Assembly: GCA_033182465.1 (NCBI GenBank)
Contig: CP137318.1
Span: 4,340,001-4,404,000 of the forward strand
Direction: 5' to 3'
Origin: Sanghuangporus weigelae
Lineage: Eukaryota; Basidiomycota; Agaricomycetes; Hymenochaetales; Hymenochaetaceae
Length of the DNA stretch: 64,000 bases
A program made the translations under genes and the position numbers. Shown one piece after another: positions 1 through 10,617 of the stretch (position 1 is its first letter; the number at the start of each line of letters is the position of its first letter). The notes below the pieces were generated by a model that was not told the DNA's origin, searched no databases, and saw nothing but the letters and a program-made list of their open reading frames with translations.

Positions 1-1159
1 AAAGATAATCTTCTATTCCTCTGACACTTTGTACACTGCGGGTGAGACTATTGAAATGGGATAGGATGCTTTCGGACTTGAAGCAATGCCGATCAGGATC
101 AATGGCGTAGAAATTCAATGACTCTGTTGATGTCGGCGGCCTGAAAACTCAGAAAGAGCACGGGCGGGTATGATACTTTACCTTCCACCGCTGCGAAGTG
201 TAGAGAGCGGAAGGAAGAAGACACCGAACGGGTGCCGGATGACGAACCAAAAGTTCAAAATCGGAGTTTCGGCATTTACCGAGTCGACACCGTATGATCT
301 TTTCCTCTACGTTTATCTCATAGTAAACGGTCATCAAGTGGTTGATTGGGAATGCAGAAGGTGTGACTTTCAACGCATGATACACCGAAAGTATTTTTGC
401 ATATATGCCTCTATGACCGTATTTTAATGACATGATATTTCCCAAATTAGCTCCAAACATATTCAAAGATTAGCACTAAGACCAAGCGATTCGGAGGAAG
501 AGGTTCAGAGAAAAATCGCGCCTGCTTTTCGACAATATGCGAAACACACGCATTGGTTTTCTTGCGGTCTGGCATTCTTCGCCTTTTGATCAAATCGTAT
601 GTATGAATGAACTCCTTGATTTGTTTTGTAAGCAAAACAGACTGATTATTTTAGTACTCAATGCTTTTTGTGTACTTTTTTACCCCACCGCAATAGAGTT
701 GGAGGCCATGTAAACGGTAATTATGGAAAACTGCTATTCGATATAGTCCTTATACAATTTTGTATGAGCGGAAGTTTCAAAGGGTTTGTTGGCATGATTA
801 AAACTCAAATCGTCGATCATTACTGCTTGCGGTAAACGAGACGATCGGCGATGGTTTCGGTTTCTCACCTTCTGCCTTCTGGTTCCTTTCCCTTGGACGG
901 CGATGAGCTCCTGCCTGCCTGACCGCATGCTTAGCCTCATGCAATGTGTTTCTCAACATCATCATAATTTCCCTGCGAAATTTGTATAAATAAAATGGCA
1001 TCGCATGCCTCGGTACCTGCTCTTGACAAACGGTCGTTCGGCGCGCCGATTTTGACGAAGAGCAATACTAATAATGTATTCATGGCCACGGAGATCATAT
1101 CCCGGACGGGTCTGAAATTGTTTACATCATGCTTCGTATCCGTACGGGAATAGAACTAC
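1..1159. other. Left-edge region without an assignable gene
   Basis: No recognisable protein family was found. On the minus strand an open stretch (about 149-466, continuing toward position 1 in another frame) might be the 5' part of a gene running off the window, but there is no convincing start, splice pair or motif. The rest, up to the CCAAT and TATA boxes of the P450 gene, reads as intergenic. Confidence 0.4.
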
Positions 1160-1197
1160 CCAATCGATGTATGGAAGCCATGGCTTCTGCTATATAA
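1160..1197 (+). promoter_or_regulatory. CCAAT and TATA boxes of the P450 fusion gene
   Basis: CCAAT lies at 1160-1164 and TATATAA at 1191-1197. The TATA box is 59 nt upstream of the ATG at 1256, a normal fungal spacing. These are motif-level observations; the transcription start was not determined. Confidence 0.55.
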
Positions 1198-1255
1198 CTG
1201 GGGTACAATGCTGGAGTGAGACATCATCATCTCATCGTCCATCGACGACCACGGC

Positions 1256-4200
1256 ATGGCGACGCTCAGTCCAATCCCTCATCCGCCCACGATTCCATTC
1301 CTCGGAAATGCGACTCTGATAGACCTAGAAGTTCCCACGAGGTCGTTCTCGCTCCTAGCCAAGCAGTATGGCGAAATCTATCAACTTGTGGCTGGGGGTG
1401 GTGACATCGTGGTACATTTAACCTCTGTTAACTTAGTCCGCCAAGTGAGCGACGACGTACACTTCAAGAAGTCCCTCACTCGTGGTCTCAAAGAGGTGAG
1501 AAATTTGGCAGGCGATGGTTTGTTCACTGCACACGCGGATGAACCGAATTGGGGAATTGCTCGTAAGTAACTCAGCCGTCCTACCCTTCTTGCTTATCTG
1601 TTCCTGGTATTTTTTTTTATTAGACCGCATTCTCATGCCAGCGTTCGGCGCTGCGAGCATTCGTAATATGTTCCAAGAGATGCGTGACATCTGTTCCCAG
1701 CTCGTCTTGAAATGGGAGCGCTTTGGTTCATCACATATTTTTGATCCGTCGGAAGATTATACGCGTCTAACCTTCGACACAATTGCGCTCTGTAGCATGT
1801 CGTACCGCTTCAATTCGTTTTACGAGCGTGATATGCCCGATTTTACCCAGAGGATGTCGGATTTCTTATCTACGTCCGGCCGGCGTGCATTCCGACCCAG
1901 CGTTACGAAGATGATCCCGTTACTGTACAAGAAGGAGGATGAAAAATATTTCGAGGACGCGAGGCATATGACGGAAGTTGCAAGGGAGATTATCAGACAG
2001 AGACTGGATGAGCCGACGGACAAACCAGACCTACTGACTCTTATGCTTCAAGGTAAGGATCAAAAAACAGGTGCTACACTGTCTGAGGAGAATATCATCT
2101 ATAACGTAAGTCGGAGTCCGAAAACTTCCTTCTTTGGGCTCAACTGCCTTTTTTAGTTACTTACGTTCCTTATCGCTGGCCATGAGACGACAAGCGGCCT
2201 TCTAACGTTTGCTACGTATCATCTTTTGAAAAATCCAACCTGCCTTCAGAAATTACGCGAAGAGCTTGATGAAGTGCTCGGTACGGAAGAACCTACCCTC
2301 GAAGATGTCGGGAAGATGCCATACCTTACCGCAGTTTTGCGTGAGACTCTGCGTCTGACACCCTCAGCTCCAGCGCGAGGTGTTGCGCCGAAGGAAGATA
2401 CAGAGCTCGTCGGTGGCGATGGTGATCCTTCGAATCCAGCAAACAAGAAATATGTGGTCAAACAGGATCAGTCGCTGATAGTGCATACTTTTAATGCGCA
2501 TCGCGACCCACTTGTTTGGGGTGACGACGCCGAAGTCTTCCGTCCTGAACGTATGCTGGATGGCAAGTTTGAACGCCTTCCTAAGCATTCTTGGCAGCCA
2601 TTTGGGTACGGGGGACGTAGTTGTATGTCGACCGTTGTTAAAAATTTTAAATCGCTAATGAAGTGAGCTAGGTATCGGAAGGTCGTTCGCAATTCAAGAA
2701 GCACTGCTGGTGCTAGCAAGCGCATTCAATCAGTTCGATATTTATCTAAACGATCCGAGCTACACATTGGAGATCAAGCAGACGTTGACGATCAAGCCGA
2801 AGGACATGCTTATTCGAGTGGCGCCTAGACAGAGGAAAGGGTCGGTGACGAGAGTGCCGAGGCCTGTCCAATTGGGCGTCAGTCCTCCGCAAGGCGTGCC
2901 AGTCTCCGTTGATAATCAAGCTACTGAGGATGGACAGCCGTTGCTCGTGTTATACGGTAGTAACACTGGTACGAGCCAGGCATTTGCTCAGCGTATTGCT
3001 TCCGATGCTTACCAACATGGTAACGTCTTTTCCGTCGATATGCTATTTTCACTGATTCTCGCCTCCTTAGGCTTCAAGGCGCAGATCAACATGCTCGATA
3101 GCGCAACAAGCCGCTTACCAGCGAACGTGCCTATTGTGATAGTCACGGCATCATTCGAAGGCGAACCTGCCGACAATGCTGCTCAGTTCGTCGCCTGGCT
3201 CTCAGCGCAGAAAATCGATGGCGAGAAAGGCACTCTGAATGGGATAACGTACTCCGTCTTTGGGTGCGGAAACCGCGAGTGGGTCCGGACTTACCAACGC
3301 ATACCGAAGCTCATCGATGAGAAGATGGCCGAGGCTGGAGCGGAGCGCTTGATGGAACGTGGTGAAGGTGACGCGGCATCGCCAGACTTCTTCCAGAAGT
3401 TCGATGAATTCGAGGATCGGATGTGGGGTACACTCGAGAAGGTATATTTGCTTCCTCCTGGGACTAGTCTCAGGATGCTCATGACTGCTTCAGAAATATG
3501 AAACTGGTGGAAAGACGAATGAAGGCGCTAATGACTCTGGTCTGACTATTGAGCTTGCCAGCCCAGATGCAACTCGCACCAAGGTGTTGCGACAGATGGA
3601 TGCTGAACCAGGCGAAGTCCTTACGAACCGGCTCCTCACTAGACCTGGTGCGCCAGAGAAGAGGCATATAAGTGCGTGCAATCCCTCCAAATGCCTTGTT
3701 CTGGTGTCTTCTGACATCTCCCCCCTATAATAGATATTAAACTGCCTGAGGGAATGTCGTATAGGGCCGGAGATTATCTTGCTATGTAAGTACAAGGCTG
3801 GTGATAAACTGCTTACGCTGATCGCGTTCATCAGTCTTCCCACAAATCCCGAGGAGAGTGTTCAGAGAGCGCTCTCGCGATTTAAACTAAACGGTAGTCA
3901 GGAAGTATGCATAAATTCTTGATTCCTATGTCATTCTATTGCTCACAAATGCTTGTAGATTACTATCAAGACGAAAGGGTCGACGAATCTTCCTACCGAT
4001 GTTCCTGTTTCTGTTCATTCTCTCCTCAGTGGATTCGTTGAATTGAGTCAGCCCGCCACGACTCGTGACTTACAGGCGCTAAAGGTTGCTGCGGCCAATG
4101 AAGGTACGATTGCAGATTTGAACGGCCTTCTGGAGAAGTACCAAGGAGAGGTGCTCGCGAAGCGTATCAGCGTGCTCGACCTGCTTGAACAGTACAAAGA

Positions 4201-5054
4201 TATCGACCTGAGCTTTGGTACATTCCTGAGTCTCCTTCCACCGATGCGTATCCGACAATATTCAATCTCCTCTTCGCCACTCGTCGACCCTTCTTGCGTC
4301 TCGCTCACGGTGAGTGTAATTGACGCACCAGCTCTCTCCGGGAAAGAGACCAAACGTTTCAGAGGTGTCGCGTCTACCTTCCTTGCCGGTCTCAAAGTAG
4401 AAGATCGCATTTCGGTAGCTGTAAGACCTTCTGGAGCGCAGTTCGCATTGCCATCAGATCCATTGACTCCCATCGTGATGTCCGCGGCTGGCTCTGGACT
4501 CGCACCGTTCAGAGGATTCGTGCAGGAACGTGCTGCTCAGAAAGCTGCTGGACGCGAAATTGGACGCGCTGTACTGTTCTTTGGCTGTCGGGATCCCGAA
4601 GAAGATTATCTTTACATGGACTCTGAGCTACAAGAGTGGGTAAAGGCTGGTGTTGTTGAGGTTCGACCGGCGTTTTCCAGGAAGAATGAGCTATCCGAGG
4701 GGTGCCAGTATATTCAGCAGTGCGTATCATGATGTTTCACGAACAATTTTTGTCTCTTGCTCATGCTTCGTCGCCAGTCGCATGTGGAACGATCAGCAGC
4801 TCATCGTTACGCTATTCGATAAACGCGCCAAGGTTCGTTTCTAGCTCTTATTCCTTGCTCATCCTGATATCAATCTAATGGTATGGGTACAAATACAGTT
4901 CTACACTTGCGGCTCTCGGCGTGCGGCAAACGGGATCAAACAAACACTAATAGATATCATGAAAGACAATCATCCTGACTGGAGCGATGAACGGACCGCA
5001 GCGGCTTGGGAGAAAGTCCAGAAAGAGCGCTACGCCGCTGATGTTTTTGACTGA
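1256..5054 (+). CDS. CYP505-type cytochrome P450/NADPH-P450 reductase fusion (fatty-acid hydroxylase)
   Basis: This is a self-sufficient P450 of the CYP505 (P450foxy) family: an N-terminal heme domain fused to a C-terminal diflavin reductase. Family members hydroxylate fatty acids near the omega end. Eleven exons (1256-1562, 1624-2105, 2157-2622, 2672-3019, 3071-3441, 3494-3671, 3734-3785, 3835-3904, 3959-4719, 4778-4832, 4899-5054) sum to 3246 nt, exactly 1081 codons plus stop, the usual family length. Visible motifs are I-helix AGHETTS (about residue 270), ETLR of the ExxR motif (about 326), heme loop FGYGGRSCIG with the Cys ligand at about 419 (its codon is split by an intron), FMN loop YGSNTGTSQ, VFGCGNREW, FAD motif RQYSISSS, NADPH loop AAGSGLAPFRG and C-terminal YTCGSRRAAN. 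There is no signal peptide or N-terminal membrane anchor, so a soluble enzyme is expected. No frame breaks were seen. The substrate is inferred from the family. Confidence 0.95.
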
Positions 5055-5725
5055 AGTCCGCTGCCATTGGATTCCATTTAATCTGAGAATTTATGAGTGT
5101 AGAGTATCCATTTATCCAATATACAGATTCAGTGCTGTCGTTTTATCTTTCACAATCGGACCAAATCCTCGTTGTGATTATGTCATCAAAATCGGTGTTA
5201 TTAGAACTTGAAGATGTTAAGCCAGCAGAATTACTCAGCTAGCTTACGGTAATAAATCCCAGCGATGTAGATAACAAGTATACAAAGCATTGAGAGGGAA
5301 AATCAATTCAAGTCGGCTGAGGAGTATGAGAGTTGAATATTGTGCATTACAAGTTGTCAGAAGAATACAGCGACATTGAATGGGAATGAGAAAAGACGCG
5401 TGGTTTTACAACAGGCCAGAAAGAGAAGACTTCGATAGCGGATGCGACAATGGTATAAAGTTCGGAAAGACGGGCACGAGTTTGGGTTCACTACATGTAC
5501 ATAGCAATTACTTAACAATCAGAAGCATGGAGCGTCAGAATTTAAATCAGTCTCAGGTGTCGGTCGGAAATGAATTCGAGGAATATTGGTCCAAGAGACT
5601 CGACACTTTTATGGCACTGAACCAGAAACAGCTTGAATGACATGACTTTGCAATAGAGAATAAGATGATTCTAGCGTACTCTTGCACTTTTTAGTTAGCC
5701 CTGGTCATCGTACTGCGGCGTAAGT
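5055..5725. other. Intergenic, no gene assigned
   Basis: This is the 3' flank of the P450 gene. An 86-codon plus-strand ORF (5380-5640) has an ATG but no recognised motif, and it was not accepted as a gene. The stretch 5695-5725 is open in an alternative reading of the next gene. Confidence 0.4.
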
Positions 5726-6399
5726 CTACGCCACGGCTTGTCGACTGCTTGCAGTATCGGCACGATGGTGAGACACAGCAGAAGCATGTATGCGAGATAC
5801 GTGCGGCTTGTCGGCAGCTGCGCGGAGAGTCTGCCCGTAGAAGATGTCGGATCTGTCGGAAGCTGAAGCACGTCGTGAAGGGCCGGAAGGAATGTGCGGG
5901 TTATCGTTAATGGGTTGGAAGGGCACAGGGGCAACTGTATGTGAAGGTATATATGAGATTATGAGATGCATCGGTGATGGTCAGTTAATATATGAAACGT
6001 ACCGTTAGCACCTGACTCGGGAGTACATGGCATGCTGACATTGAAACCAACTACACGCATTCGAGGAACGGCTTGTTTGGTTTCTTTCCAAGCACGACCT
6101 GGAGTAGACTCATGGTAGTAGTCAGAGTCTTCTCCCTGGTCTTCGCAGTTTTGATACTCTTGACGAGTAGCAGTTTGATGTTGTATTCGATAGCCTTGTT
6201 CGGGCAGCGAGCACGGAGATGAGATGGATGGTGGATGGTAACTGTATGCCGGAGCAACATGAATTATGGACTTTGGCATGTCCTTAGTATTGCGCTCTGA
6301 GCGATGCGTCTTGTCCTTCTCGGTCTGAGTCGTTGATGAGGCAGATACGTTCTTGGAAAGCAATGGAGGACGCGGCTTTGGTATAAAGGTATAGGACAT
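5726..6399 (-). CDS. Small hypothetical protein, two exons
   Basis: Exon 1 (6399-6003) starts at an ATG behind a pyrimidine-rich leader. A canonical intron (5935-6002, GTACGT..CAG) joins it to exon 2 (5934-5726), and the total of 606 nt is in frame (201 residues). The product is rich in Ser, Thr, Pro and Gln, with no recognised domain. The alternative frame of exon 2 runs to 5695 and would encode a hydrophobic segment (TYLAYMLLLCLTIVPILQAV) near a C-terminus, like a tail anchor, but no GT donor of the right phase reaches it. Either the canonical product is real, or a shifted splice or small indel hides a membrane-anchored protein. Function unknown. Confidence 0.4.
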
Positions 6400-7810
6400 T
6401 GCTAGGACTGTGAGTGTGTTAGAAGAAGATTGGGATAAGGGTGCGAGTGTTCGCAGCTTCTGCTTATAAGCCAGTAATTAGACCGAGACAGCATCGTGGA
6501 CGAAGGCAAGGAACACCGAACGCGCGACGAAAAATTGGTGCGGAAAAATTAGCGCGTGCTCGTGATAGTCATGTGATGGATATTGACCGTCGCATCAACT
6601 TGTCTTCTTGCTCCCATCTCAAACGAATAAGTCATGTAAATTCGTCCAGAAAATTTATCGTTGGACGATAGCGAGTTGACTAGTCATCTGATGACTCATT
6701 AAACTGTCCAGAGACCAGCACGGGACCACGCCTTCTTCGCGGTCTCCCAGCTTCTTCCTTCCAGTCTAAATGGCTGGGAACTGTCGGAGGTGCGTCGCCT
6801 GACCACCTGCACCCGACAACCTGGTCTCCGCCGTGGGATTCCCGTAAGCTTCTCCATTAATGAGGTCTTACTCATGATGACTGGTGCTTAGGTGGTTGCT
6901 GATTTGTGCCCCGACATCTTCTTGTCTTCGGGATCTGCCATTCGCACTATGGGCCGCCATAGATCTTGCAATTCTTGCGGCCGTTTATCTGCTATCGCTT
7001 GCTAATCCTGCTTATTTTCCAAACTCTCGAAAAGAAGCTGCCGTTTCAAGCCCGTTGTCATGTTTCTGGTCATTCACTACGCGCCCAGGCACTGAGGCAG
7101 TCTTATTTTAGCAGCGACGCGACTCTCCCAGTCCGAAAGTCCGAATACTTCTTCAAGTCGGCGTCTGGGAATCAGCAATGGTCCATGCTGTGGCTTCTCA
7201 CCCTCAACTGTCACGTTGCTTCTGTGCCACTCGTTTTCTCAGATACTCGTCCTCGTGCCCCGTACGTATCGCTCAAAAACAAGGATGACTAGGGATTACT
7301 CCACTTGATTTGCTGCGTGTCTTTTGGTAATTCGTGTCTCTTGTGATGTCGCTTTGAAATCGGAACATCCTGTGCTTTAAAGGAAGACGCGTCGATCACG
7401 CTGCACAAGTGACAACCTCATTTCCTCACGAGAGCATGCTGAGTAGTAATCCGATACTCTGGCAGGTACGCTCTGCCTACGAAACGAACACTTAGCCCTC
7501 AAGGTAGAAACCCTCTATTTGTCAGTGCCCATTATACTCGGCGTCGTACGACACTTCAAATGCTGAATGATAAACCGAAATCACCCAATCGCTCTACACA
7601 TATCTACTGATGCTGAACGGTCAGTAATGTGTCGATTTTGGAGTCTAACTCGGGTAAACCTCTTTGCTAGAACTACTCAGGTGTCCGCTTTTGAACGTTG
7701 TGGCGCAAGTATCTACTCGTTTTGATCTGAAATTTGTCCGATTCTATTCGTCAAGTCTCTGTACTCCTTCATCTTCCTCTAAATCTTACTCTATTGGATT
7801 TCAAAAATCT
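6400..7810. other. Long non-coding or unresolved stretch before the copia element
   Basis: No recognised gene. The last part (about 7690-7810) stays open in the frame that, once the copia element is removed, continues into an open stretch at 13590-13712 ending at GTAAGC. This could be an exon split by the insertion (see findings). A short hydrophobic ORF near 6884-7111 lacks an ATG. Confidence 0.35.
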
Positions 7811-7815
7811 AAAAC
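7811..7815. repeat. Target-site duplication of the copia element, left copy
   Basis: AAAAC directly abuts the left LTR. The same five bases abut the right LTR at 13585-13589. Five-base duplications are normal for LTR elements. Confidence 0.85.
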
Positions 7816-8148
7816 TTTTGTAATTCTCAGTCGTAGTAATAGTAGACGACTCTGTGTATTCACCTTTTGTAATTCTACATGACAATATAGTGAATTCTAT
7901 GAAAGGAATGATATAAGAGAAGGGTCCTCACCTCAGTCGTAGTAATAGTAGACGACTGAGGTGAGTGGCATGCGCAGTAGATGTTGATATAGGTTGTGTC
8001 AGCCACAGCATGACATAATAGGCGAAGAGCAGAGCAAGAAAAAAAGCAAAGGAAATCTACACGAGATCGACAAAGAGCCATTTACGGAGAGAGGACTCGA
8101 GAACAAAAGTCAAGTCGCACATATGAGAAGAATGCCATATCTTCAACA
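7816..8148 (-). repeat. Copia 3' LTR
   Basis: On the element's own strand it starts TGTTGAAG and ends ACAAAA. The boundary is set by three things: the start of the right-hand LTR match, the abutting AAAAC duplication and the abutting polypurine tract. It contains a strong hairpin (7927-7965) and a second partial copy of the hairpin's left arm near 7827. Confidence 0.92.
7927..7965. repeat. Perfect 14-bp stem hairpin within the copia LTR
   Basis: CTCACCTCAGTCGT (7927-7940) pairs perfectly with 7952-7965 around an 11-nt loop. The same hairpin is present in the other LTR. It may mark the R-region or a terminator/polyadenylation structure; that role is a guess. Confidence 0.8.
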
Positions 8149-8158
8149 CTCCCCCTCG
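8149..8158 (-). other. Copia polypurine tract
   Basis: On the element's strand GAGGGGGAG lies immediately upstream of the 3' LTR, the usual priming site for plus-strand DNA synthesis. Confidence 0.85.
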
Positions 8159-8166
8159 ACAAGACG

Positions 8167-10186
8167 TTAGATCATACCGAGGAGCACAAGGCAGTTGCGA
8201 TGTTTCTCCGCAGAAAGAGGTTTGGTGAGAATATCGGCAGGGTTTTCATTCCCAGGGAGGTGAACCAGTTTGATTCGTCCTTTCTGAACTTCGTCTCGGA
8301 TGTGGTGAATTGGAATGTCGATATGCTTGGTCTTGGAGAGGTATACGGGGTTTTTGGTCATTTGGAGAGCAGGCTGGTTATCTGTATAGATAAGCAAAGG
8401 TTGTTGAAACGTACGCTTGATTTCAGAGAAAAAGTTTCTAAACCAGATTCCCTCTTGAGCACAAGCCGACAGTGCGATATATTCAGCTTCAGCGGTAGAT
8501 TTCGCAACAACAGATTGTTTGCGAGATTTCCATGCGACAGGACCTCCCTTGAGCATGAATAGAAACCCAGTAGTAGACTTTCTATCAGATAGGTCACCAG
8601 CCCAGTCGGAATCAGAGTACGCGATGGGGATTTCTGACCCATCAAAGCGGTAGATGAGTCCAAGATCCTTAGTTCCCTTGAGGTATTGAAGAACACGTCG
8701 AGCTGCTACCCAGTGTACCCTGCCCGGCTTATGCATGTACCTAGCGAGTACATTTGCTGCAAAGGTGATATCAATTCTGAGAATTGTGGCCATCCAGAGT
8801 AGTTCGCCATCGAGTTGTGAATATGGCCAAGGTGGGTTTTCGAATTGTTCTCCTTTGTCCCGATCAAACACTGTAAGAGCCGCTACGGCCATTGGCGTCT
8901 TGACGGTCGGGGCATCAGCAAGTCCGTATTTGGAGAGTGCTTGCTCAATTTTCTGCCATACGGTGAGTTTGATGGTACCCTCTTCTCGCCTCAGATGGAC
9001 ATTCATTCCCAGAACAACGTTTTCGATAGTTGGGTTCTTCTCCTTGAAGTCAAAGAATTGTCCAATTCCGTTTTTGAAGCGATCCGTTTCGGCCATGGGT
9101 TCGCCAGAGAACGTCGTGCATTTTGCATTGCAGTCGTCAACGTGAGTTGCCAATATTGTCTCCCCCTTGTTATCTGAGCGAATGTACACGCTTGGAGCGG
9201 TAATGCATTTAGTATAGTTGAGTTCACTCAGCTTAAGAGAAAAGTGGTCGGACCATGCCCTGGCTCCCTGCTTGAGACCATACAGCGCCTTTGAAAGGCG
9301 GCATACGGGATAATTGAATCCTAGAACGTCGAAACCGGTTGGATATTCGACAAGAATGTTCTCATCTAAAGGACTATTGAGGTAGGCAGAAGTTATGTCG
9401 ATCATAACGAGATTGCTGGTTGTGTTTGCAGAAAGAGCGATGATGATCTTTGCTGTTATGAAATCCCCTGATGCGGTGAAGGTTTCTCCGAACTCGAGTC
9501 CAGGGATCTGCGTATCACATCGCGCTACCCAGCGGGCGCAGTAGTCCAGCGACCCGTCAGCTTGTTCCTTGAGGTTATAGACCCACATTCCCTTAATGAC
9601 GTGTTCGTTTGGAGGACATTCGATGACTTCCCAGCATTTCATTTCAGTGAGTTTGTTGTCTTCGTATTGCATTGCTTTTATCCATTCATTCGCGTATTTT
9701 GAGCAAAGAGCTTCTTCAAGGGTTTTGGGAATAGGTGTATCGGCGACGAAACGAATAAGCATTGAAGAATTCGCGAATTCGGATAATCCGGGAAGTGTAT
9801 CGAGATAGTGGAGCGTTGTTTCTTGTTGCTGGCTAGCTAACGATCGTTTGGTAGGTTTGTGAGGACGATTTGAACGTCGCAAGGATTTGATGGGAGGTTT
9901 TGCTATCTGGTCTGGAAGGGTGGCATTCAAATCGTCATCATAGAGGTAAATTTCGTTTTGAAGGGAAGGATCGCGTGAAGGGCAACGAGAGTAGGTCCTG
10001 AGTTCATCGAAGAGGACGTCACGAGAATAAAAAATTTGACGCGTAGTTGGGTCCATTAGTCGGTATGCAGCGTCGTCTCTATAGCCAAGGAGAATACACT
10101 TGATAGATTTGGGGTCGAGTTTTCGACGTTTCTCTGGAGGTACGCGCATGTATGCGACAGCACCGAAAGTTCGAATGTGGCTGACA
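8167..10186 (-). CDS. Copia polyprotein, C-terminal part (reverse transcriptase and RNase H)
   Basis: This is the downstream half of gag-pol, open from the solo-LTR junction at 10186 to the stop at 8167. It carries the copia reverse transcriptase block (ITSAYLNSPLDE, then THVDD in place of the common YVDD) and RNase H motifs (YSDSDWAGDLSDRKST, STAEAEYIAL, PADILTKPL). An ATG at 10149 lies inside the ORF and is probably not a natural start. The native protein begins at 13184 and crosses this point in the phase KKPDV/SHIRTFGAVAY once the insertion is removed. Confidence 0.93.
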
Positions 10187-10191
10187 TCGGG
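10187..10191. repeat. Target-site duplication of the solo LTR, left copy
   Basis: TCGGG is repeated at 10618-10622, directly outside the TG..CA ends of the 426-bp insert. Confidence 0.9.
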
Positions 10192-10617
10192 TGTTAGGAC
10201 TCGAACATTTTCCTTTTTCTTTTCTTACGTCATCCTTTGATTTTAATATTCTTTTCCTTTTCTTTTATTTTATTTTCTTTTGTGATTACTCATCCACTCG
10301 TTAGAATGTTCTACGACGTTCTACCAGGCTCACTAATCACCCCGCCCCCTCGTCATGTGATTCCTTATTAGAGTAGACCTTTCACGCGCTCGAAGCCTAT
10401 ATAAGTAGATAGTTTGACTCTTTCGATTCCTTGTCTTACTATTCTACTTACCTTCACTTCGACATAGGTACCTACTCTTGTACTACTAGTTTGCTGAAAT
10501 TCTACTTACCTTCACTTCGACATAGCGTGCGATAGCCCGGCAACTCGTGTTTAGCCCGTTGTTTGTTGTTGTGTTGGCCGCCTCGAGATTGACGTCTGTT
10601 AGTCCCGCCGCCTAACA
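10192..10617 (+). mobile_element. Solo LTR nested in the copia element
   Basis: The 426-bp insert starts TGTTAGG and ends CCTAACA, a perfect 7-bp terminal inverted repeat of LTR type, and is flanked by the TCGGG duplication. It contains TATATAA near 10397 and two copies of a 27-bp direct repeat (10441-10467 and 10499-10525). It has no coding capacity. The natural explanation is insertion of a full LTR element into the copia element, then LTR-LTR recombination that left one LTR. It is unrelated to the 333-bp and 1512-bp LTRs in this window. Confidence 0.92.

Noticed and set aside
149-466. 105-codon minus-strand ORF at the left edge
   Set aside because: No motif and no clear start or splice continuity; left as unassigned.
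8200-8562. 120-codon plus-strand ORF and other ORFs opposite copia pol
   Set aside because: Antisense shadows of the copia polyprotein; no motifs.
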